From NCBI RefSeq assembly GCF_017830045.1, contig NZ_JAEDXU010000007.1:186001-250000 (forward strand): a DNA stretch of 64,000 bases. The letters run 5' to 3'. The notes beneath the pieces are model-generated. The model was not told where the DNA came from. It searched no databases and was given only the letters and a program-made list of their open reading frames with translations. Positions 1 to 8,892 of the stretch are shown piece after piece. Within the stretch, counting starts at the first letter, position 1, and each line of letters begins with the position of its first letter. The DNA is from Enterococcus larvae. GTDB taxonomy: Bacteria > Bacillota > Bacilli > Lactobacillales > Enterococcaceae. Made by a program: the position numbers and the translations under genes.

Positions 1-1307
1 GAGACAAGTATCAGGCAGCGGCAGAGGCTTTTGAGGCAGGAACAGATATTGATATGATGAGCGACTGTTATATCAATCATCTCGCTGATTTTTCAGGATT
101 GGACAGCCAAGCGCTTGATGAAGCCGTATATCGACTATTGACCTTGAAAAACGAACTGGGCTTGTTTGAAAATCCGTTTCGAGGGATCACAGCGAATGCT
201 GCATCGATAGAGCACAGCCTACGTAAGGCGACGAAGGAAGCAGCCATGAAGAGCTTTGTTTTGCTGAAAAATGAAGATAGTATTTTACCTGTTTCACAGA
301 AGCAGAGGCTATTCCTACTTGGACCTAAAGCAGATTCTAAAGATATCTTGGGCGCATGGTCATGGATTGGAAAAACAGCGAATGCAATCAGTCTTGCCGA
401 AGGTCTTAGTCATCGAGTGCCTGATTTAACCATAGGGAAAGCTGCATCATGGGCGGAGCTTTCTGCCGAAGAGTATCTTTCACTATGCGAAGAGGCAAGA
501 AATAGTGAGGTGGTTGTTCTGGCTTTGGGCGAATCCTCGGAGGAAACCGGTGAAGCTGCCAGTAAGGCAATCCTTAGTTTGCCGGAGAGTCAAATTGAGC
601 TGGTAAAAAGAATCTCAGCAGTCAATCCAAATTTAGTAGTTGTACTTTTCAATGGTCGCCCGTTGGAGCTGACAGCTATCGAACCTTACGTAAAGGGGAT
701 ATTGGAAGCTTGGTTCCCTGGAAGCGAGGGAGGTCATGCAATTGCTGAGACGCTCACTGGCTATTATGATCCGCAAGGAAAACTGCCAATGAGCTTTCCA
801 AGAGCAGTTGGGCAGCTGCCGTTTTCTTATCAGGCATATTCTACAGGCCGTCCGCTGACCGAGAAAAATCAAACAGAAAAATACGTATCCAAATACATGG
901 ATGTAGGTAATGATCCGCTTTATCCGTTTGGCTATGGACTAAGCTACAGTAATGTTTGTATTGAAGCAATTAGTCAATCAGCTGAAGTACTAACAAGAGA
1001 GAAGCCGTTGACGATTCAGGCAAGCGTCAAGAATCCCTCAACGAGAGAAGGGGTTGCCACAGTTCAGTTGTATATCGAAGACATGGTAACAGAACTTGTT
1101 CGCCCGGTAAGAGAGTTGAAATCGTGGCAGAAGCTGAACGTCACAGGAGAAACAACAGAGAGGTGTACATTTACATTGACAGCAGATGATTTGGCTTATG
1201 TCCATAGAGACTTAAAGCGATATCCTGATTTTGGTCAGTTTCGATTTTTCATTGGATTGGATAGCCGAACGACGCTGGCTGGACAGTTCGAATTTTGTGA
1301 AAGCTGA
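1..1307 (+). CDS. Beta-glucosidase, glycoside hydrolase family 3 (C-terminal part, cut by window start)
   Basis: The frame is open from the first bases (codons start at base 3) to the TGA at 1305-1307, so the N-terminus lies outside the window. About 434 residues remain. The opening stretch AGTDIDMMSD matches the end of the GH3 TIM barrel, just after the catalytic nucleophile, which is not in the window. The alpha/beta sandwich follows, with GESSEETGEAAS in the place of the acid/base loop, then LPESQIELV, and a fibronectin-III-like C-terminal domain from about residue 315. GH3 enzymes release terminal beta-glucosyl or related residues from glycosides. No signal peptide can be judged. The linked ABC importer and ROK kinase suggest the enzyme cleaves imported oligosaccharides in the cytoplasm. 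Family assignment is firm; substrate is inferred. Confidence 0.9.
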   Translation, partial: DKYQAAAEAFEAGTDIDMMSDCYINHLADFSGLDSQALDEAVYRLLTLKNELGLFENPFRGITANAASIEHSLRKATKEAAMKSFVLLKNEDSILPVSQKQRLFLLGPKADSKDILGAWSWIGKTANAISLAEGLSHRVPDLTIGKAASWAELSAEEYLSLCEEARNSEVVVLALGESSEETGEAASKAILSLPESQIELVKRISAVNPNLVVVLFNGRPLELTAIEPYVKGILEAWFPGSEGGHAIAETLTGYYDPQGKLPMSFPRAVGQLPFSYQAYSTGRPLTEKNQTEKYVSKYMDVGNDPLYPFGYGLSYSNVCIEAISQSAEVLTREKPLTIQASVKNPSTREGVATVQLYIEDMVTELVRPVRELKSWQKLNVTGETTERCTFTLTADDLAYVHRDLKRYPDFGQFRFFIGLDSRTTLAGQFEFCES

Positions 1308-1465
1308 GGGTGTGACAAAGCTTCCCCATGTGGCGAGGGACCGCAGGAACAGAAGAACTAGGCTCTTCTCTAGGAAAGGAAATAGGGCAGACCAATGTCA
1401 TAGCCCCCTTGGAAATGCTGAAGGTCGGTGCGGCATTCTCTTTATAAAAGGGTTATTACCAATAG

Positions 1466-2479
<1,014 letters not shown>

Positions 2480-2565
2480 ATCTTGTTGCAGATGCTGCGT
2501 CTGTAAAGGTGTTGAATGCGACTCTCGTTTCATCAACAGGATTTATAGGATACGCGATTCAGCAT

Positions 2566-2587
2566 AAAATAAAAACGTTTTTATTTT
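2566..2587. promoter_or_regulatory. 22-bp perfect palindrome, candidate LacI operator
   Basis: The two 10-base arms (AAAATAAAAA and its complement TTTTTATTTT) flank a central CG, so the middle reads AAAACGTTTT. Perfect dyads with a central CpG are the usual form of LacI-family operators. The site lies just upstream of the ribosome site of the first permease gene and just after the lacI-type gene. It could also act as an RNA hairpin; the sequence cannot separate the two. Confidence 0.5.
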
Positions 2588-2604
2588 CAGGAGGGGGATT
2601 TTTA

Positions 2605-3555
2605 GTGGAAGCAAAAGTGGTAAAAAAGAGCTCTTTGTCCGAACGGTTCATGGGCTTTTGGAGAGGCTTTGCCAAACAGTGGCAGTTACAGATGATGGCA
2701 ATACCCGGCATTGTTTATATGATTATTTTCAGCTTTATTCCGATTTATGGATTGACGATCGCCTTCAAGAATTACACGGTGATCGATACGATCGGCGGGG
2801 CGCAATGGGTTGGTTGGGATAACTTTGAGATCATCATGAAGGATCGTTATTTCTGGCAGTCTGTTGTCAACACGTTAGGCATCAGCTTTCTAAAGCTGGC
2901 TTTCGGCTTTGTCTTACCGATCATTATTTCCATCATGATTTTTGAGCTTCGGGATAGTGTCTTTAAACGAGTGATTCAGACTATTTCTTATCTACCGCAT
3001 TTTCTCTCATGGATCATTTTGGGCGGCATGCTGATCACTTGGTTTTCTTCTACCGGTATGATCAATCAGCTGTTGAATATGGTCGGGATTGCGACAGAGC
3101 AGAACCACATGCTGGATGTAGGTAAATATTGGTGGATCGCGGCACTCTCTGATGTTTGGAAGGAAGCTGGTTGGGGGACGATCCTTTATTTGGCAACCAT
3201 GTCGAAAATCGATCCGACTTATTATGAAGCGGCGAAGATGGATGGTGCCAGCCGCTTGAGGCAAACATGGAGTATCACGATCCCGATGATGAGAAATATC
3301 ATTTCCTTGAACTTGATTTTGACTGTAAGCGGTTTATTCAACTCGAATTTAGATCAGACACTGGTTCTGATGAACTCGCAGAATCAGCCGAAAGCAGAAG
3401 TGATCAATTCCTATGTGTATCGAATTGGTCTGATGCAGGGAGACTTTTCTTATGCAACAGCTGTGGGTCTGGGAGTTGCTGTTATTTCAGTTGTGCTTCT
3501 GGCAATCACAAATATTGTGACGAAAAAGCTAAACGACAATCAATCGGTATTATAG
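2605..3555 (+). CDS. ABC sugar transporter permease, LplB/YtcP type
   Basis: This integral membrane permease (316 residues from GTG 2605) has about six transmembrane segments and the inner-membrane binding-protein-dependent motif near EAAKMDGASRLRQTWSITIP, which contacts the ATPase. I chose GTG 2605 because CAGGAGGGGGA sits just before it; the longer open frame from 2509 has no such site and would place the palindrome inside the gene. The partner permease begins 11 bp downstream and the binding lipoprotein follows. No ATPase gene is present, so a shared MsmK-like ATPase encoded elsewhere is likely. It probably imports oligosaccharides for the GH3 enzyme. Confidence 0.9.
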   Translation: MEAKVVKKSSLSERFMGFWRGFAKQWQLQMMAIPGIVYMIIFSFIPIYGLTIAFKNYTVIDTIGGAQWVGWDNFEIIMKDRYFWQSVVNTLGISFLKLAFGFVLPIIISIMIFELRDSVFKRVIQTISYLPHFLSWIILGGMLITWFSSTGMINQLLNMVGIATEQNHMLDVGKYWWIAALSDVWKEAGWGTILYLATMSKIDPTYYEAAKMDGASRLRQTWSITIPMMRNIISLNLILTVSGLFNSNLDQTLVLMNSQNQPKAEVINSYVYRIGLMQGDFSYATAVGLGVAVISVVLLAITNIVTKKLNDNQSVL

Positions 3556-3565
3556 GAGGGAAATT

Positions 3566-4489
3566 ATGGAACTGGGAAAGAAAAAACAACTGTCTTTTTC
3601 AAAATCAAAGAGCAATGTTGTACAGGATAAAGACAGCAAAATATTCAATTTGGTCAATGTCATACTGCTTCTAGTTTTTACTGTTGTGATCGTTGTGCCT
3701 ATCTGGAATATCGTTGCCTCCTCCTTTGCTTCAAGCACAGCATTAGCTGAAGGGAACTTTATTTTCTGGCCGTCAGAAATTTCTTTTGAAAACTACAATC
3801 GAGTTCTCAAAGACCCAAGTATCTGGCGTTCACTGCTTGTCTCAGTTGGGAAAACGGTGATTGGGGTACTGGCGCACACCTTATTCTGCGCAATCATGGC
3901 TTATGCGTTGAGTAAACGTGATCTAAAAGGGCGTACGCTCTATTCGACGATGGGGATCATCACCATGTTTTTCACTGGGGGTATGATCCCAACCTATTTA
4001 CTGATCAAGTCCTTGGGATTGCTGAATACGTTTTGGGTTTATATCATCCCGGCTTTACTGAGCTATTATGATGTCATTATTTTGATGAACTTTTTCAGGG
4101 ATGTACCTGTTTCGCTTGAAGAGTCAGCGAAAATCGATGGTGCTAGTGATTGGAAAGTGTTTACCAGTATCTACGCACCCTTGTCCAAGCCTGCTTTGGC
4201 AACGATCGCTCTCTTTCATGGTGTCTGGCAATGGAACGACTTTATGACAGCGAAGCTGTATGTAACAGATAAAGCTTTGTATCCATTACAGATGAAGCTC
4301 TATGAAATCATTACACAGTCACAGGCAGCATCGAGCCAGGGACTAAATGCGGCATTAACGATCAATACCACCTCAAAAGGTGTACAACTGGCGACAATCG
4401 TCATCACGACAGTTCCAATCATCATGATTTATCCATTGCTGCAAAGACATTTTATTTCCGGCATGATGCTGGGTGCGGTAAAAGAATAG
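3566..4489 (+). CDS. ABC sugar transporter permease, second subunit (YtcP/CUT1 type)
   Basis: This 307-residue permease has an N-terminal cytoplasmic tail, about six membrane segments and the coupling motif EESAKIDGASDWKVFTSIYAP. The ATG follows TAGGAGGG at good spacing, 10 bp after the first permease stops, so the two are co-translated. It is the second half of the heterodimeric channel. The conserved ending HFISGMMLGAVKE is typical of the LplC/YtcP subfamily found with large LplA-like binding proteins, which is what comes next. The substrate is inferred from context to be a beta-glycoside or similar oligosaccharide. Confidence 0.9.
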   Translation: MELGKKKQLSFSKSKSNVVQDKDSKIFNLVNVILLLVFTVVIVVPIWNIVASSFASSTALAEGNFIFWPSEISFENYNRVLKDPSIWRSLLVSVGKTVIGVLAHTLFCAIMAYALSKRDLKGRTLYSTMGIITMFFTGGMIPTYLLIKSLGLLNTFWVYIIPALLSYYDVIILMNFFRDVPVSLEESAKIDGASDWKVFTSIYAPLSKPALATIALFHGVWQWNDFMTAKLYVTDKALYPLQMKLYEIITQSQAASSQGLNAALTINTTSKGVQLATIVITTVPIIMIYPLLQRHFISGMMLGAVKE

Positions 4490-4506
4490 ACGTCGTTCGA
4501 TCATTT

Positions 4507-4538
4507 ACAATCGCTTAGCCTGAGTCTGGCGATTTTAA
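4507..4538 (+). terminator. Intercistronic hairpin between permease and binding-protein genes
   Basis: AATCGC at 4509-4514 pairs with GCGATT at 4529-4534, followed by a short T run. It lies in the 131-bp gap between permease and lipoprotein genes of one operon. Such hairpins can be partial terminators or mRNA stabilisers that set subunit ratios; which applies here is inference. Confidence 0.4.
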
Positions 4539-4620
4539 CCGATGGAGCAACAAAATAAAGTGATTCATGTATCTTAATGAAACTATAAATGTATATGAAA
4601 GAAGAGAAGGAGCGTATATC

Positions 4621-6273
4621 ATGTTAAAAAGATCGTTTGAAAAGAAGTTGGGTATCTCATTGGCGGCAGGTGCGGCATTGTTCTCGTTGGCTGCTTGCGG
4701 CGGCTCTGAAAACAGTGCAGGAGGAGACAAAGGGAAAACAGAACTCCCGTCGATCGAAGGCAGATATGAATTAGACAAGACGAAGCCTGCTTGGGAGCTG
4801 GATACTCAAAAGGATAATAAGCTGGTTTGGTATATCAATGCAGATTGGTGGAACACAGAATTTGGTTCAGATGTAGTAACCAAACAAATAAAAGAAGACC
4901 TGGATATCGATATCGAATTTATCACCGGTGACGATACAAAACTGAATACGTATTTTGCTGGTGGAGACATGCCGGATATCATCACTGTGTTTGATTCTAA
5001 TTCATCCGTTGCACGTAAGGCGGAAAGCTGGGCACTGCCATTACAGGATTTGGCAGATACGTATGATCCTTATTTCTATGAAGTTGCCAGAGAAGATACA
5101 TTGAACTGGTATAAGCTAAGCGACGGGAAAACATACGGCTATCCGGACTACTCCAATACGAAGGAAGACTTTGAGAGCGGCGAAGTATTTGCTCGTGATG
5201 CCTTCATTATCCGAAAAGATGTTTACGAGGGGATCGGCAAACCAGACATGACTACTCCTGAGAACTTTGTTAAGGCAATGAATCTGATCAAGGAGAAATA
5301 TCCTGAGTTGATTCCATTTGGCTTCAATGACTTTGCAAAAGACGGCTCTTCTAATGGTTCGATGGATCAAGTCGTTCAAGACATGCTTGGTGTGCCGTAT
5401 ACAGATAAAGATGGAAATTACTATGATCGTAATCTCGATGAAGAGTATATCCAGTGGATCAAAGCATTCAGACAAGCACATGAAGACGGGAATGTCAGTG
5501 ATGATTCCTTTACAGATGATGGCGACCGCTTCAAAGAAAAATTGAAAACCGGTAAATATGCGACGGTGATGATCGGCAGCTTTGTCAATCAGGGGATTTC
5601 TCTACAGGAATTTGCAGCAAAAGAACCGAATGCACAATATATCGCAGTTGACGGTATCCAAAGTACGAATGGAAATGAAGCAACATTGTCTCAGGCAGGG
5701 ATTTCCGGCTGGATGGTCAATTACATCACGAATCAGGCAAAAGATCCTGCAAAAGCAATGCAAGTATTTACGTATCTTTTGAGTGACCATGGAGAAATGT
5801 TGACGAACTATGGTGTTGAAGGTGAAACGTATGAAAAGCTGGCTGATGGTAAAGTTGCCTACACCGAAGAAGCCCGTGATATTCAAAAGAATGATCCGGA
5901 GAAATGGCAAAAAGAGTATCGTGTAGGCGAATTCATCCAGTTTGGGCATGACCGTTTCAAAGCATTGAGTGATGATTCCTATGTAGAAGCAGTAAGACAG
6001 CTGCAGGAATGGGGCGATGGGAAATTACAGCCGCAATTTGCTACTGAAAATATTGGTCCTGATGCCGGTTCTCAGGAGGCACGTGCATTGAGTGCGATCC
6101 AGACGAATTGGAGTACCACTTTAGTAGGGATGCTGCGTGCGAAAAATGATGCTGAGATTGATACTCTTCTTGAATCATACAAAGATTTCCAGAAGCAAAA
6201 CAATATTGATGATATCAATAAAGTAAGAAATGAAAAAATAGTCGAAAACAAAGAAAAACTGGGAATGGACTAA
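4621..6273 (+). CDS. Extracellular sugar-binding lipoprotein (LplA-like)
   Basis: This 550-residue protein starts at ATG 4621 after GAAGGAG. It has a lipoprotein signal peptide with lipobox LAAC, cysteine at about residue 26, so it is anchored to the outer face of the membrane. The rest is a large group-1 solute-binding fold, longer than the usual 420 residues, as in LplA/YtcQ proteins. It delivers the sugar to the two permeases encoded immediately upstream. An in-frame ATG at 4567 exists but would hide the signal peptide and lacks a ribosome site. The exact ligand cannot be read from the sequence. Confidence 0.92.
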   Translation: MLKRSFEKKLGISLAAGAALFSLAACGGSENSAGGDKGKTELPSIEGRYELDKTKPAWELDTQKDNKLVWYINADWWNTEFGSDVVTKQIKEDLDIDIEFITGDDTKLNTYFAGGDMPDIITVFDSNSSVARKAESWALPLQDLADTYDPYFYEVAREDTLNWYKLSDGKTYGYPDYSNTKEDFESGEVFARDAFIIRKDVYEGIGKPDMTTPENFVKAMNLIKEKYPELIPFGFNDFAKDGSSNGSMDQVVQDMLGVPYTDKDGNYYDRNLDEEYIQWIKAFRQAHEDGNVSDDSFTDDGDRFKEKLKTGKYATVMIGSFVNQGISLQEFAAKEPNAQYIAVDGIQSTNGNEATLSQAGISGWMVNYITNQAKDPAKAMQVFTYLLSDHGEMLTNYGVEGETYEKLADGKVAYTEEARDIQKNDPEKWQKEYRVGEFIQFGHDRFKALSDDSYVEAVRQLQEWGDGKLQPQFATENIGPDAGSQEARALSAIQTNWSTTLVGMLRAKNDAEIDTLLESYKDFQKQNNIDDINKVRNEKIVENKEKLGMD

Positions 6274-6326
6274 GAATCGAACAGACAAGGCAGCTTTACT
6301 TCTTTAAAGTAGAAAGGATGACGATC

Positions 6327-6944
6327 ATGCCTCAATTATTCAGCACAGAAGGACTCGTGTATCGCTATATGATGCGGCTCTATCAGATCATGCTGTTGAA
6401 TCTGATGTTTATTATCAGCTGTTTGCCCATTGTTACGATTGGAGCGGCTATCACAGCAGCCTATGGAACAGCCTTCAGAATGCAGCAGCATTCTGAAGGA
6501 AATATTCTGCATACCTTTATCCAAAAGTTTAAAGAAGAGTGGAAAAAAAGCACGATTGTTTGGCTGAGCTTGCTAGGTTTGCTTATTTTTACATGGCTGG
6601 GCTATCCGGTCATTCGTACGCTGCTTTTCAGCAGTCAAATCAGTTTTTATGCAGGGATGCTGCTGCTCACGATTGGTTTATTGATACTGTTGTACCTGTT
6701 CCCTTTGCTGGCTCGTTTTGACAACAAGCTTTCAATCGCGGCGGTTAATGCACTGCTGCTGTCTATCCGACATATTCCCTACAGTATTCTTATCTTCCTG
6801 CTGTGTGTCGGAGGGGGCTTTGTTTTTCCTTTTTACCTGCCTAAGCTGTTTATTCTTTGGCTATTTCTTGGCGGCGGAACAGTGATTTACGGCAGTTCCC
6901 TGATTTTTTCGAAAGTTTTTCAAGTGTATGATACAATCGAATAA
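6327..6944 (+). CDS. YesL-like DUF624 membrane protein
   Basis: This protein of about 205 residues has four to five hydrophobic segments and the N-terminal pattern of the YesL/DUF624 family (small membrane proteins found with LplABC-type sugar importers). The ATG at 6327 is preferred to that at 6318 because the GAAAGG ribosome site then has normal spacing. It follows the binding-protein gene by about 50 bp and precedes the ROK kinase by 20 bp, so it belongs to the operon. Its molecular role is not known; association with sugar uptake is from context. Confidence 0.8.
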   Translation: MPQLFSTEGLVYRYMMRLYQIMLLNLMFIISCLPIVTIGAAITAAYGTAFRMQQHSEGNILHTFIQKFKEEWKKSTIVWLSLLGLLIFTWLGYPVIRTLLFSSQISFYAGMLLLTIGLLILLYLFPLLARFDNKLSIAAVNALLLSIRHIPYSILIFLLCVGGGFVFPFYLPKLFILWLFLGGGTVIYGSSLIFSKVFQVYDTIE

Positions 6945-6964
6945 AAGTGAAAGTGGCTGATGTT

Positions 6965-7897
6965 ATGTATGTAGGCTTTGATATTGGCGGAACCAATATT
7001 AAATATGGTGTGTTGGATGAAGCAGGAGAGATCATTGAAAAGGCAATGATCGAAACGAAGCAAAAGAAGGAAGAAATACTCAGTGAGCTGACAGAAATCG
7101 TTCAGCATTATAAAAAGGAGTATGCCATTGAAGGAATCGGCATCAGTGCGCCGGGAGTTATTCAGAAAAATGGCTTCATGACTACGGCAGGAGCGATCCA
7201 TTCCTTGTATGAGATCAATTTAAAAGAAGAGATAGAAAGTCGAACAGGCTTGCCGACTGCAGTTGAAAATGATGCCAATGCAGCAGCGATCGCAGAAAAA
7301 TGGATCGGTAATGCACAAGAGCTGGATAATTATCTTTGTATCGTCCTTGGGACAGGTGTTGGCGGAGGGATCGTAATCAACGGTCAGGTCTACCGCGGCG
7401 CTCATGGTATGGCGGGAGAATTCGGCTATATGATGATCGATGATTTACCGCCTTCCGGAAATATCGAAGCGGTGTCTCTAAACTGGCGGGGAGCTGTAGT
7501 TGGAGGGCTGTATCCTCAGTATAATAAGGCTTTGCGGAAAGAAGATCCAAATGCGTTAGTCATAAAAGACGCAAAAGTCATCATGGAACGAGCAAAGATT
7601 GGCGAGGCAACAGCGATAGCTGTCCTTGATCGCTATTATCAGGATCTTGCAGTAGGCTTGATCAACCTGATTGGTTCCTTTGATCCGGAAGCAATCCTGA
7701 TAGGTGGAGGAATCAGTGCGAATGAAGAATTCATGCAGCAGCTGATTAGTAAAATCGATTTGCTGGAGGATCGTCACGAAAGCATTCGCTTTCTAAAAGA
7801 CAAAACGATTGGTAAAATCCAACCGGCGAAATTAAGAAATGATGCGGGCATGATCGGGGCTGTGTATCAAGTGAAGCAATTGCCGGGATCGAAATAA
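6965..7897 (+). CDS. ROK-family sugar kinase
   Basis: The N-terminus MYVGFDIGGTNIKYG is the ROK phosphate-1 motif and ENDANAAA the following active-site region, with GTGVGGGI as phosphate-2. At 310 residues the length is normal. The usual zinc-binding CXCGXXGCXE segment is missing: the corresponding part is GAHGMAGEFGYM followed by no cysteines. Zinc-less ROK kinases include beta-glucoside kinases, so phosphorylation of a glucoside or glucose released by the GH3 enzyme is a reasonable inference. A GTG at 6947 is an alternative start. The gene closes the sugar operon. Confidence 0.88.
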   Translation: MYVGFDIGGTNIKYGVLDEAGEIIEKAMIETKQKKEEILSELTEIVQHYKKEYAIEGIGISAPGVIQKNGFMTTAGAIHSLYEINLKEEIESRTGLPTAVENDANAAAIAEKWIGNAQELDNYLCIVLGTGVGGGIVINGQVYRGAHGMAGEFGYMMIDDLPPSGNIEAVSLNWRGAVVGGLYPQYNKALRKEDPNALVIKDAKVIMERAKIGEATAIAVLDRYYQDLAVGLINLIGSFDPEAILIGGGISANEEFMQQLISKIDLLEDRHESIRFLKDKTIGKIQPAKLRNDAGMIGAVYQVKQLPGSK

Positions 7898-7942
7898 AAA
7901 AAGGGCTGTGACATTAGTATGCCTAGCCCATTTAAAACCGAA

Positions 7943-8012
7943 TAAACGGCGAGCCAAAAGCAGCTCCTTCTTGATTTTTGAAGTGTCCCGCTTTTGGCTC
8001 AGCCGTTTTTTT
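7943..8012. repeat. Dispersed intergenic repeat copy R1, with terminator
   Basis: A long hairpin pairs ACGGCGAGCCAAAAGC with GCTTTTGGCTCAGCCGT and ends in seven T. The part from the pentamer CCGAATAAACGGCGAG matches other copies at about 20.9, 31.4, 34.7, 42.2, 50.0 and 59.9 kb. It serves as terminator of the ROK-kinase operon and separates it from the convergent marR gene. Confidence 0.75.
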
Positions 8013-8117
8013 AGGCTATAAAGAGTCGATGTAGCTGTTAATGCGTTCACCGAACAGTGCCCAGATTATAATACTTAACATCGCCTTCATCCCTTTCAGT
8101 AAAAAATTCAATGTGCT

Positions 8118-8783
8118 TTATTCGTTGTCTTCGACAGGCTCATCTGAAAAGCCTTCAAACGGATGGTGATGACCTTCATGCGGATGGAAGGGTCTACGTC
8201 CCGGACCAAAGCCGGGGAAGCCTTTTCCACTAGTTCGTGGGTCAAAATCGGCCATTCCGTTCGGGCCAAATCCGCCTCGCCCACCACCACGATAGCCGCC
8301 AAATCCGAAGCCTCGACCATCAGGACGACCAGAGCGTCCGATATCTTCCGGCATTTCTGCTTCAACTGCTTTTGTCAGCTTGTCGATAATTGCGCTGAAC
8401 TGATCTTGTTCTTCCTCGGTCAGTACATCGAAAATAGTTTCTTCTTCTGTCGCATTCATCTTGTCCGCTTCCTCAGCTCCGGTATCTGTAAGTTTTATGA
8501 CCATCACACGTCGATCTTCTGCTGATGGTTCACGAGTGATAAAACCGGCTTTCTCCAGCTTTGTCAAAAGCTCTCCAAGAGATTGAGGACGCATATCTAA
8601 TAAAAAGGTCATTTCCTTTTGTGTGATTTCCGGCTGCAGCTTCAAAATACTCAAAATTCTTCCTTGCCCTTTATGCGGGTTAGCGTGAGGACCTTGTTCT
8701 CTTCTCTTCCATGCAAAGTAACGGTGCAATAATCCTTCTAAGTACAAATATTTTTCTAAAAAAGTAGATTCGTATTCAGTCAT
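8118..8783 (-). CDS. MarR-family regulator with Gly/Phe/His-rich tail
   Basis: Residues 1 to about 150 form a MarR winged-helix repressor (recognition region MRPQSLGELLTKLEKAGFITR, wing EPSAEDRRVMVIKLT). The last 70 residues are an unusual low-complexity tail rich in Gly, Phe, Pro and Arg, with a His cluster HPHEGHHHPFEG near the end. MarR proteins are normally about 140-150 residues, so the tail is an addition. The gene is downstream of, and co-oriented with, an ABC drug exporter and has its own promoter overlapped by AGGTACCT-like sites shared with the exporter promoter. It probably represses both. The His-rich tail could bind metal, which is inference. Confidence 0.88.
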   Translation of the reverse strand: MTEYESTFLEKYLYLEGLLHRYFAWKRREQGPHANPHKGQGRILSILKLQPEITQKEMTFLLDMRPQSLGELLTKLEKAGFITREPSAEDRRVMVIKLTDTGAEEADKMNATEEETIFDVLTEEEQDQFSAIIDKLTKAVEAEMPEDIGRSGRPDGRGFGFGGYRGGGRGGFGPNGMADFDPRTSGKGFPGFGPGRRPFHPHEGHHHPFEGFSDEPVEDNE

Positions 8784-8820
8784 CGAGAATTCCTCCTATT
8801 GATTGTGTTGAGATACCGTT

Positions 8821-8877
8821 CAGGTACCTTACAATTTTATATTATACAGGCACCTGTCTAATAAGTCAAGTACCTTA
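8821..8877 (-). promoter_or_regulatory. marR promoter with three operator-like boxes
   Basis: On the minus strand, -35 TTGACT (8864-8869) and -10 TATAAT (8841-8846) are 17 bp apart. Three copies of a palindromic octamer related to AGGTACCT (8822-8829, 8848-8855 AGGCACCT, 8868-8875 AAGTACCT) overlap the -35 and spacer and lie just downstream. The same layout recurs before the exporter genes, so these are very likely MarR operators. Confidence 0.8.
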
Positions 8878-8892
8878 CTAAAATTATTTTTC

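Noticed and set aside
6947-7897. N-acetylmannosamine kinase or glucokinase as a firm name for the ROK protein
   Set aside because: The zinc motif that helps class ROK kinases is missing, so only the family is assigned.
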